Shown piece after piece: positions 1 through 7,082 of a stretch of 41,035 nt of DNA. The translations under genes and the position numbers were made by a program. The stretch covers positions 1 to 41,035 of the forward strand of contig JAPLCU010000187.1 of the NCBI GenBank assembly GCA_026392045.1, in the 5' to 3' direction. The DNA is from Armatimonadota bacterium (lineage in GTDB: Bacteria > Armatimonadota > UBA5829). How positions within the stretch are numbered: the first letter of the stretch is position 1; each line of letters starts with the position of its first letter. The notes beneath the pieces are model-generated. The model was not told the DNA's origin and searched no databases. It saw only the letters and a list, made by a program, of their open reading frames with translations.

Positions 1-177
1 CCTTCCTTCAGTGGCACAGGCTGGACTCCCGTCGGGGGGGCGGCTGGTGGACCGGGGATGCCGGGAGCGATGCCGGGAGCGCCACAGTATCCTCAGGGAG
101 GGCCAGGCTATCCTCAGGGAGGGCCGGGTTATCCTCAGGGAGGGCCGGCGCCACTTCCCAGAGGGCCGGCGGGCTAG
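1..177 (+). CDS. C-terminal tail of a PilN-like pilus assembly protein (5' partial)
   Basis: Reading frame 1 is open from the first base to a TAG at 175-177 and encodes only a low-complexity tail of 58 residues rich in Gly, Pro, Met and Gln. It contains three copies of PQGGPGY-like units and ends PLPRGPAG. No conserved domain is left in the window. Its position directly upstream of pilO, pilP and the secretin suggests it is the end of pilN, because pilMNOPQ is the usual order. That identity is inference. The tail resembles those of the next three proteins, which supports a shared origin or function. Confidence 0.6.
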   Translation, partial: PSFSGTGWTPVGGAAGGPGMPGAMPGAPQYPQGGPGYPQGGPGYPQGGPAPLPRGPAG

Positions 178-241
178 GTCGATCTTGTTGTCCGTCAGCC
201 GCGTGATTCGGCGGCGGCGTGCGACAGTCTAAGGAATCATA

Positions 242-991
242 ATGAGTCTCTCGAAGCTAAAACAAATACACGTTATTATAATTGGCGCTTTCTTATGCGT
301 GGCTGCGGCTGCGGCTTTGTTCTTCTTGCTTATTAAGCCGCAGAGCGAAGCGCTTGCGGTGGAAACGAAGAGATGTGAGGATGCTTATATGGATCCGTTC
401 GCCGAGAAGAAGGCTCAAGAGAAGCTTGTGGAAGCCAATCTGGCGGTTCACCTGGCACAGCTGAATTTCAACGCGGAAATGAAAAAACGCATGCCTAAAC
501 TCGATTTCTCGGATAGAGGTCTGGGGATGACTGCATTATGGAAAGAGTTTGGGCAGACTCTGGGCTCGGTGGTTAGTAGATTCGCTTATTCAGATAATCA
601 AAATATAGTGTTTCCAATTTTGCAGTCGCCCTTACCACCGGTGAACCCCAATGATCCGATATTCGATCAGGAAGTGATTGAGTTGAAGTTAGGTGTTGTG
701 GTTGCACAGGGGAAGAGTTTTCCGCGTTTAATGAATAATGTTGCGCGTTGGAATAACTGTGGAAGATTGATTATGGTAGGTCCGCCGGCGCTTGCAGGAT
801 CGAGTCCGCGCCTATTGGTGGGCTATTCCCTGACATGCTATATTTTCCCGACTGCTAAGGGTGGCGCCAAGATTCCGCTGGCGGGAACTCCTGGCGCTGC
901 AGGCGCAGCTGGCGCAGCAGCAACTAGTGTTCCTCCTGGTGGCTTTGCCCGCGGCCCCAGCAGTGCGATGCCGCCTGGAGGTAGACCTTAG
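242..991 (+). CDS. pilO: PilO-like type IV pilus inner-membrane assembly protein
   Basis: The product has 249 residues. A short cytoplasmic N-terminus is followed by one transmembrane helix (about residues 11-31), an alpha-helical stretch (about 40-90) and a mixed alpha/beta periplasmic domain to about residue 205, which is the PilO layout. In the type IV pilus, PilO pairs with PilN and links the inner-membrane platform to PilP and the secretin. The C-terminus is an added Ala/Gly/Pro-rich tail (about 207-249, ending AMPPGGRP) that ordinary PilO lacks. An AAGGA ribosome site lies 5 bases before the ATG. Sequence conservation in PilO is low, so the call rests on topology and on the pilP and pilQ neighbours. 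Confidence 0.75.
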   Translation: MSLSKLKQIHVIIIGAFLCVAAAAALFFLLIKPQSEALAVETKRCEDAYMDPFAEKKAQEKLVEANLAVHLAQLNFNAEMKKRMPKLDFSDRGLGMTALWKEFGQTLGSVVSRFAYSDNQNIVFPILQSPLPPVNPNDPIFDQEVIELKLGVVVAQGKSFPRLMNNVARWNNCGRLIMVGPPALAGSSPRLLVGYSLTCYIFPTAKGGAKIPLAGTPGAAGAAGAAATSVPPGGFARGPSSAMPPGGRP

Positions 992-1081
992 GTCTCTCGA
1001 AAAGACTGTTATTGATGAGGCATGTCAAACGGATTTGTTCTACCGGATGCATGGATTCCGGATTGAGTGGAGTGATACTAT

Positions 1082-1909
1082 ATGGATAAGCTTAAAGAAT
1101 GGCTTAAAGATAAGAAAAACCAGCCGATTGTTGCTGGAGCGCTTATTCTGGTTTTGGTTGTTGCGGGCGTTGTCATCTATATGACGATGTCGGGCGGTTC
1201 CAATTCATCAGACCAGACCTTGGATAATTCGCCTCCTGTGCCAAATCAGATACCGCCTACCGGTTCGACGAATCCGAGTTTGAATCCGAGTGAACGGCCG
1301 ACGAGCGCTTCTTCGTCTGGGCTTCCCACTGCTCAGTCAGCTAGCGCCACACCCGCTGGCAAGGATGCGGCGAAGCCTGCTGTGAAGAAAGTTGTGAAGA
1401 CGGCATCGGTCTTGGGGCGAATAGATCCGTTCTTGCCCGTGAACTGGAAGGCGCCGCCACCGCCGCCACCGCCGCCACCACAATGGGTGCAGGTTCCTGA
1501 TCCGGTTGATATTGGCTTGATCGTGAGGTGGACAAAGGGTCTTGGGGCTCCTCCTTTTGGCAGCGAGCTGCAGCAGCCGCCGAGAAGAATGGCTGGTCTT
1601 CTGCTTAATGGAAGAATTTACGCGATTATTGAATCGCCAGCCGGCACCGAGCTTGTGCAGCCTGGCGACATGTTGAAAGATGGGCTTGCTGTTGTTGATA
1701 GGATTGACCGTGATAAGGTAGTTCTTGAGACGACCGTAGGCGAAAAGAGATATATTACCGTGAGGATGGCATCGGCTTCCAAGCAGGATGTGTTGCTATC
1801 GGCTCCAACAAACCCGAATCCCAATCCGAGCGGAATGCCGCCTAGAGGGCCGTTAGGGCCTGGGGGTCTGCCGCGCGGACCAGGCGGCGGATTGCCCAGG
1901 GCAATGTAG
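1082..1909 (+). CDS. pilP: PilP-like pilus assembly protein with poly-proline linker
   Basis: The product has 275 residues. A transmembrane segment (about 16-35) is followed by a Pro/Ser/Thr linker, the signature GRIDPFLP (112-119), nine consecutive prolines (125-133) and a small beta domain (about 140-228) with the PilP-type pattern LLLNGRIYAIIES...GDML. PilP links the PilN/PilO complex to the N-domains of the secretin. The C-terminal 35 residues are Gly/Pro/Arg-rich (GMPPRGPLGPGG and similar), as in the neighbouring proteins. Canonical PilP is a lipoprotein, but no lipobox Cys is visible here, so the protein is probably anchored by the helix. The poly-Pro run should make translation dependent on EF-P. 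Confidence 0.82.
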   Translation: MDKLKEWLKDKKNQPIVAGALILVLVVAGVVIYMTMSGGSNSSDQTLDNSPPVPNQIPPTGSTNPSLNPSERPTSASSSGLPTAQSASATPAGKDAAKPAVKKVVKTASVLGRIDPFLPVNWKAPPPPPPPPPQWVQVPDPVDIGLIVRWTKGLGAPPFGSELQQPPRRMAGLLLNGRIYAIIESPAGTELVQPGDMLKDGLAVVDRIDRDKVVLETTVGEKRYITVRMASASKQDVLLSAPTNPNPNPSGMPPRGPLGPGGLPRGPGGGLPRAM

Positions 1910-1930
1910 GCGAGCCTTTATTGAAGAAAT

Positions 1931-1953
1931 AACGCTCTTCAAGAGTGTTGTTT
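1931..1953 (+). terminator. Weak terminator-like hairpin after pilP
   Basis: AACGCTC and GAGTGTT pair (one G-U) around a TTCAA loop and are followed by a short GTTT. The stem is only 7 bp and the T-tract is poor, so this may attenuate transcription rather than stop it. Confidence 0.35.
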
Positions 1954-1976
1954 ATGGAACCTTACTAGTGTAGAAT
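1948..1976 (+). promoter_or_regulatory. Possible promoter before the secretin genes
   Basis: TTGTTT (1948-1953) and TAGAAT (1971-1976) are spaced by 17 bases, 69 bases upstream of the N0-protein start. The -10 box is good and the -35 is weak, overlapping the preceding hairpin. A small TGTGC/GCACA hairpin follows at 1992-2005. This would allow separate expression of the two outer-membrane genes. Confidence 0.3.
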
Positions 1977-2045
1977 AAGTCTAAGCTAATGTGTGCTAAT
2001 GCACAAATCACAGATACACAATGATGATCTGTGGAGGAGGCTGTA

Positions 2046-2777
2046 ATGAAAAGCAAAGTTTATAAAGTTTTAGTGATGGTCATGGCTACTACGATGCTTA
2101 TTGGCGTATGTGCCTTGGCGTTCGCGCAGGACGCTGCGAACAATGTCAGTTTGGATCTTAAGGACGTAGATGTGAAATCCGCGATTGAGGCTTTATTTAA
2201 AGGCACAGGCATTAACTATACCATTGATCCGGACGTCACTGGGATCATGCCGAGTGTTTCCATGAAAGATGTTCCATTTCTTGTAGCCCTCAGGACTCTT
2301 ACAAGGACGGCCGGCCTCACCTACAGAATGGACAGCGGTATCTATCTTATTAGCAAGAAGCAGGCTGTTACGGATACTACGTCCTCCGCTACAACACCGG
2401 CTGCCACTACGGACTTGGCTACTGTGGATGCTACTACCACGCCTGAGATCATTATCGATAAGATTCCGCTTAACCATGTAGGAGCCGGCGAGCTTCTGGG
2501 CTACCTGAATGGTGACAATGGCGGCACAAACGGATCGGGCAGCGGCAGTCCTTTCGGCGGCATGGGTAGTATGGGTATGGGTATGGGCGGCAGTCCCTAC
2601 GGCGGCGGCATGGGTATGGGTAGCAGTCCCTACGGCGGCGGCATGGGTATGGGCAGCAGCCCCTATGGCGGAAGCAGCTATGGCAGCAGCCCCTATGGCG
2701 GAAGCAGCTACGGCAGCAGCCCCTATGGCGGAGGCGGCAGCCCCTATGGCGGCGGCAGCTACGGTCGCCAATTCTAA
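2046..2777 (+). CDS. Exported secretin-N0 (STN) protein with SPYGG repeats
   Basis: The start is ATG 2046, because the upstream in-frame ATG at 2031 overlaps the strong GGAGGAGG ribosome site (2033-2040). The 243-residue product has a signal peptide (about 1-27, ending AFA), an STN/secretin N0 domain (about 33-107: NVSLDLKDVDVKSAIEALF and onward), a Thr/Ala linker, and the first helix of an N1-like domain (PEIIIDKIPLNHVGAGELL, about 133-151). It then becomes a Gly/Ser/Tyr/Met repeat tail of SPYGG units to the end. It looks like a secretin N-terminus cut off in N1 and capped with repeats. It sits 53 bases before pilQ. I infer it is a periplasmic or outer-membrane accessory of the secretin, and do not know a named family for it. 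Confidence 0.75.
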   Translation: MKSKVYKVLVMVMATTMLIGVCALAFAQDAANNVSLDLKDVDVKSAIEALFKGTGINYTIDPDVTGIMPSVSMKDVPFLVALRTLTRTAGLTYRMDSGIYLISKKQAVTDTTSSATTPAATTDLATVDATTTPEIIIDKIPLNHVGAGELLGYLNGDNGGTNGSGSGSPFGGMGSMGMGMGGSPYGGGMGMGSSPYGGGMGMGSSPYGGSSYGSSPYGGSSYGSSPYGGGGSPYGGGSYGRQF

Positions 2778-2830
2778 TTCTTTACTAAAAAACAGTTTTT
2801 TGTGCTCTTATCCGGAGGAGGAAATATCAA

Positions 2831-4486
2831 ATGCAAGTTATACTGAAGCGGTGGCAAGACATTTCTGCCACGGCTGCGTCAGTAGCAAAGATGTCGTGTG
2901 TAGCAGCGATAGCCATTGTGGCATTTGCTGGTTCAGCCATGGCTATCGATTTAGAGGTAAAAGATTGTCCACTGAAGCAGGTGATTAATACTCTCATCAT
3001 CAACACCGGCAGCGACATTATGATTGTGGACGATGCTAAACTCGACAAGAGAGTAACAGCGACTTTAAAGAATAGAACACTTGAGAGTGCGCTGGATACC
3101 ATCCTCGAGGGTTCTGGAGTTTCTTATAGAGTCAAAGAGGACGGGACCATTATGATTGGTGGGTCGTCTGTTGATGTGCCAACGATCGTTGCCAGTGATA
3201 TGAGAGATGTTCTTACTCCGGTTGTCGTGCTGGCTCCTGAGCCTGAACCCGCAGCTGTTGTAGCGCCCAGGATTATTAGGGAAGTCATTAAGCTTACATA
3301 CTCAAACGCTACCGAGCTTTTGGCTTTGATTCAGCCAATACATGAGGAAATTGCGTCTACTGATCCCTTTGAGGCTTTCAGAGTCCCTATTATTACCGAT
3401 AGGGCATCTAATCCTTTGACTGTTATTGATCAGCAGGGCAGGTCTTATAATCCCAGTACTGTAAATAGTGGTAATGGCGTGCCCCGTAATAATGTGGCCA
3501 TCCCCACTCAGCCTGGCAGCGCTGATCCTGGCGCGGGAAGAACCGCAGATATCAATACTGGCGCTGGACAGTTTCCCGTAGGAGTCCCTGGTAGGCCCAC
3601 TACTACTCCAAACCCAGCGACAGGCACTGCTGGTACTACAACCGGTACTCTTATGCCCGCTGATGTTTCAGCCAGAGCTTTTGAGCTTGATAACTCGATT
3701 ATCGTTATGGGTACTGAAGAAGGCATAGACGAGCTTAAGAAGCTCATCAGAATGTTGGACGTTCCGCCCAAACAGGTCAGTATCAAGGCCGAGTTCGTTG
3801 AAGTCAAAACAACAGACATCAAGAAATTTGGTATTGACTGGAGTTTGGATAGGATCAACGAGAGTTTCAACACCTCATTTGGTCCTGTTGGAAACGTTAT
3901 CTTCGGTTTCAATAGAGGTAACCTGACTGCGCAGATTCGCGCTCAGTTGACCACCGATGTTGGGCGCGTTATCAATGCTCCTATTATTTCAACAATCAAT
4001 AATATGATGGCGTCGCTTCAAGTGAACACAATGATCCCGTATTGGGAAACAGTGTCGACGGTTGTTGGTAACACCGTTATCAATCAAGCCGTGCCGCGCT
4101 TTATCAACGTTTCAACAAACTTGATGGTTATGCCTCGTGTTAATGGTGATGGCACGATCACGATGCAGCTGTCTCCGACTATTTCCGATACCGGCCAAAT
4201 TATCTCTGGTCCTAGTGGACAGTCAATTCCTGAAACAAAGACTATGAATATCACTACATACAGGCGTGTCGCTAATGGCGAGACCATTGTTATCGGTGGC
4301 TTTATTAGGAAGAACGACTCAAACAGCTTCCAGAGAATTCCGATTCTTGCTGACCTCCCGATAATTGGCACTCTATTCCGAACACGTTCAAGACAGATGG
4401 AAGATCGCGAAGTGTTGATTTTCATCACTGCGACGATCATCGCTGACGTTAACTCCAACACAATCGGAAATTCTCTGACACCGTAG
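2831..4486 (+). CDS. pilQ: Type IV pilus secretin PilQ
   Basis: The 551-residue product has a strong ribosome site (GGAGGAGG 2814-2821) and an N-terminal signal peptide ending AMA (about residue 37). It continues with an N0/STN domain (about 39-112), an N1 domain starting IREVIKLTYSNATELL (about 152), and a long Pro/Thr/Gly linker (about 200-280). A second N-domain segment (SIIVMGTEEGIDELKKLIRMLD) leads into the secretin core (about 315-540), with VPPKQVSIKAEFVEV, the beta-barrel and RVANGETIVIGGFIR, and the C-terminal ILADLPIIGTLFR signature. The protein forms the outer-membrane pore through which the pilus passes. No AMIN domain is visible, and the protein is shorter than proteobacterial PilQ. 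Confidence 0.93.
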   Translation: MQVILKRWQDISATAASVAKMSCVAAIAIVAFAGSAMAIDLEVKDCPLKQVINTLIINTGSDIMIVDDAKLDKRVTATLKNRTLESALDTILEGSGVSYRVKEDGTIMIGGSSVDVPTIVASDMRDVLTPVVVLAPEPEPAAVVAPRIIREVIKLTYSNATELLALIQPIHEEIASTDPFEAFRVPIITDRASNPLTVIDQQGRSYNPSTVNSGNGVPRNNVAIPTQPGSADPGAGRTADINTGAGQFPVGVPGRPTTTPNPATGTAGTTTGTLMPADVSARAFELDNSIIVMGTEEGIDELKKLIRMLDVPPKQVSIKAEFVEVKTTDIKKFGIDWSLDRINESFNTSFGPVGNVIFGFNRGNLTAQIRAQLTTDVGRVINAPIISTINNMMASLQVNTMIPYWETVSTVVGNTVINQAVPRFINVSTNLMVMPRVNGDGTITMQLSPTISDTGQIISGPSGQSIPETKTMNITTYRRVANGETIVIGGFIRKNDSNSFQRIPILADLPIIGTLFRTRSRQMEDREVLIFITATIIADVNSNTIGNSLTP

Positions 4487-4509
4487 TTGGATTATGGTTA
4501 TGGTTTTTG

Positions 4510-4537
4510 AAAGGGGATTGCGTTAGCAATCCCCTTT
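4510..4537 (+). terminator. Stem-loop terminator after pilQ
   Basis: A perfect 12-bp stem (AAAGGGGATTGC / GCAATCCCCTTT) with a GTTA loop lies 24 bases after the pilQ stop. There is no T-run downstream, so it may act as an RNA-stabilising 3' end or a Rho-assisted terminator. It marks the end of the pilus block. Confidence 0.6.
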
Positions 4538-4661
4538 CGGCGTAATGGCAGGTTGGCGTTGGGAACGGCTGGAATGCTTTGAGCCGTAGAGTATATGATG
4601 CCATCCTGTTTATCTCATTTGTGGGTCGTCAATACCTCTATTGATGCGTTAGGAGTGGTCT

Positions 4662-5762
4662 ATGCGTGAAATAAGTGTCAACCTTGCTGAACGATCATAC
4701 GTTATAACTATTGGGGTCGGAACTCTGCATAGCCTGGGGGCAATCGTGGCGTCGTGCCGAATGCCAACCAGGGTGGCGCTGATTTCCAACCCTACGGTTG
4801 CGAAATTTTATGCCGAAAGTGCGCTTGCGAGCCTTAAATCTAGTGGTATCGAAGCAACCCTGATCACGGTTCCTGCGGGCGAGCGTTTCAAGACGCTTGC
4901 TACCGTGCGTAAGATATATGATGCTATGTTTGAGATGAAGATGGACCGCGGCGGGGCAGTTGTTGCTTTGGGCGGCGGAGTTATTGGCGATATGGCTGGG
5001 TTCGCAGCCGCCACGTATATGCGCGGGATCGACTTATATCAAGTACCCACGACCCTTTTAGCGCAGGTGGACGCGAGCGTCGGAGGGAAGACGGGCGTTG
5101 ATGTTCCGCGGGGCAAGAATCTGGTTGGGGCGTTCCATCAACCCAGAGCTGTAGTCATCGATACCATTACGCTGGATACTCTGCCGGTGCGTGAGCTGCG
5201 CTCAGGGTTGGCGGAGATTGTCAAGCATGGTATAATTTACGATCAAGAGTATTTCGATTTTCTTGATCAATATGTGCGTGCATTACTCAGTCGTCATACA
5301 GAGCTTCTTGAGGAGGCGATATTCCGTTCGGTTGAAATCAAGCGGGACATTGTGCAAGTGGATGAACGGGAGAATGGGCTTAGAGCGATTCTGAACTACG
5401 GCCATACTGTTGGGCATGCAATTGAAATGCTCAGTGGCTACGGCAAGTATCGGCATGGTGAGGCGCTGGCCATCGGAATGGTCACTGAAGCGCTGCTGGC
5501 CGAAGCAAATGGTATAGCTGTGTCAGGCACGGTTGAAGCAGTTGTTAACACGCTTAAAAAATTCAAATTGCCTGTGCAGATGGATGCGAGCCTGTCGAGC
5601 TCAGACATAGTTCGAGCGATTGAGCTTGACAAAAAGACTGTTGGCGGAAACCTGCGGCTGGCGCTGCCTGTGAGAATTGGTGAGTGCAGAGTTTGCGGGG
5701 ATATTAGTCGTGAAGCGCTTACCAATGCGATTGATGCCCATAGAAGGCTGTGGCTGGATTGA
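4662..5762 (+). CDS. aroB: 3-dehydroquinate synthase
   Basis: The 366-residue product has all AroB hallmarks: NAD-binding GGGVIGDMAGFAAA, TTLLAQVDASVGGKTGVD, KNLVGAFHQP, the metal-site Glu in GLAEIVKHG, and the His ligands in NYGHTVGHAIE and RHGEA. It converts DAHP to 3-dehydroquinate in the cytoplasm, the second step of the shikimate pathway. A GGAG ribosome site (4651-4654) lies 7 bases before ATG. aroB next to pilus genes is a familiar arrangement in several phyla. The 3' end overlaps the next small ORF by 13 bases, suggesting translational coupling. Confidence 0.96.
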   Translation: MREISVNLAERSYVITIGVGTLHSLGAIVASCRMPTRVALISNPTVAKFYAESALASLKSSGIEATLITVPAGERFKTLATVRKIYDAMFEMKMDRGGAVVALGGGVIGDMAGFAAATYMRGIDLYQVPTTLLAQVDASVGGKTGVDVPRGKNLVGAFHQPRAVVIDTITLDTLPVRELRSGLAEIVKHGIIYDQEYFDFLDQYVRALLSRHTELLEEAIFRSVEIKRDIVQVDERENGLRAILNYGHTVGHAIEMLSGYGKYRHGEALAIGMVTEALLAEANGIAVSGTVEAVVNTLKKFKLPVQMDASLSSSDIVRAIELDKKTVGGNLRLALPVRIGECRVCGDISREALTNAIDAHRRLWLD

Positions 5763-5992
5763 GTGGAAAGACACTGGATTCGGGATTGACTTTGTGGATT
5801 GCCATCGCGGGCGCATTGGCAATTATAATGTCTTTGGTGAGCTTTGGCTTGGCAGACGGAGATTTCGCTCTGCAGTTTTTGATCGGGTTAGAGTTCGCGG
5901 GACGATATATATACTTGTTAGTTTTGACCGGATGTATCGTTGGGTTTGCGCTAAAAGCCACCCGGCGAATATATGCTGGAAGGAATGGGTAG
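5750..5992 (+). CDS. Small two-helix membrane protein, unknown
   Basis: This 80-residue ORF starts with GTG at 5750 inside the end of aroB (AGAAGG at 5742-5747 is a weak ribosome site). It has two hydrophobic helices, about residues 13-34 and 41-66, and a basic C-terminus (KATRRIYAGRNG). It overlaps the next gene at its 3' end, so three genes in a row overlap. I recognise no family. A TTG at 5759 is an alternative start. It is judged real because of the uninterrupted frame filling the gap, the membrane topology and the tight spacing. Confidence 0.6.
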   Translation: MAGLSGKTLDSGLTLWIAIAGALAIIMSLVSFGLADGDFALQFLIGLEFAGRYIYLLVLTGCIVGFALKATRRIYAGRNG

Positions 5993-7082
5993 TTTATTGA
6001 GCAGGTCTAAGGTTGCGGTCATTAAGACGCGTCCGGAGAGTGTTATTGAAGATTACGCTCGGCTGATGAAACTGGCAGATTTTGAGGACCATTTGCCCAA
6101 GGACGTGGGCACGATTCTTAAGATCAATATTTCCTGGCATTATTACTTTCCCGCTTGCTCAACGACTCCATGGCAGCTCGATGGTGTCACCCAGGCTCTG
6201 AAAGACGCTGGTTACAATGACTTAATTCCGGCGCAGAACCGCACCGTGGTGGTTGACACGAAGGTGGGTGCGAAGAACAACCATCTGGAGTCGGTAATTG
6301 ATAAGCACGGGCTAGAATTTGTATATCTTTACGAAGATGGTGTAAACTGGGTCAATTATAAGCCTAAGGCCGAGATGCTGGTGCTTGACAAGGTCTTCCC
6401 GGAGGGGATTATGATCCCCGACTTGCTGATAGGCAAGAATGCGGTGCATATGCCCACTCTGAAGACCCATGTATTTACCACTATGACCGGCGCTATGAAG
6501 AATGCCTTTGGTGGATTACTCAATGAGAACCGCCATTGGACGCATTCTGTGATTCATGAGACCCTGGTCGATCTGCTTGCGATTCAGCAGGAGATCCACC
6601 CAGGGATTTTTGCAGTTACAGATGGCACAATTGCTGGCGACGGCCCCGGCCCGCGAGCGATGATGCCTATTGAGAAAGATTATATTATTGCCAGCGCGGA
6701 TCAGGTGGCTATCGATGCAATTGCTGCAAAGATGATGGGCTTCGATCCGTTAAGTTTGAAGTTCTTGAGATTGGCGCATGAGCGCGGCCTGGGATGCGCC
6801 GACCCAAGAGAAATCGAAGTTGTCGGCGAGGATATTTCCGAGGTTAATTTTCATTTCCACGAGAAGATGGAGACGTTTGCCAGTCGCGGTCAGAAACTGA
6901 TCTACCATGGTCCGTTGAAGCCGCTTGAGAATATGCTCCTCAGGAGCTGTATCAGTCCGTGGTCATATCTGGCATCCCGGCTTTATCATGACGGGTTCTG
7001 GTATCCGTGCGTTGGCAAGCCGCGCGTAAATCGGATGCTGAAAACAAAGTGGGGTAAGCTTTTTCAATCCTATGCGAAGTAA
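5973..7082 (+). CDS. DUF362-domain protein
   Basis: The product has up to 369 residues. The N-terminal SKVAVIKTRPESVIEDYARLM, the central KNAVHMPTLKTHVFTTMTGAMKNAFG and the later FAVTDGTIAGDGPGP and DQVAIDAIAAKMMGFDP are typical of the DUF362 family. Members often carry a 4Fe-4S ferredoxin domain, but this one has no Cys cluster. The biochemical function of the family is not established. The start is uncertain: ATG 5973 lacks a ribosome site, while the GGAAGGA at 5978-5984 sits too close to ATG 5985 and 12 bases before TTG 5997. It overlaps the upstream ORF and, by 11 bases, the downstream kinase gene. Confidence 0.85.
   Translation: MLEGMGSLLSRSKVAVIKTRPESVIEDYARLMKLADFEDHLPKDVGTILKINISWHYYFPACSTTPWQLDGVTQALKDAGYNDLIPAQNRTVVVDTKVGAKNNHLESVIDKHGLEFVYLYEDGVNWVNYKPKAEMLVLDKVFPEGIMIPDLLIGKNAVHMPTLKTHVFTTMTGAMKNAFGGLLNENRHWTHSVIHETLVDLLAIQQEIHPGIFAVTDGTIAGDGPGPRAMMPIEKDYIIASADQVAIDAIAAKMMGFDPLSLKFLRLAHERGLGCADPREIEVVGEDISEVNFHFHEKMETFASRGQKLIYHGPLKPLENMLLRSCISPWSYLASRLYHDGFWYPCVGKPRVNRMLKTKWGKLFQSYAK

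Noticed and set aside
11-232. ORF with ILREG repeats at the window start
   Set aside because: Frame 1 over the same bases reads a Gly/Pro-rich tail like those of PilO and PilP and ends properly at 177. The ILREG frame is out of phase.
2193-2771. Antisense ORF rich in Ala, Ile and Gly
   Set aside because: It is the complement of the SPYGG repeat and secretin N0 coding region.
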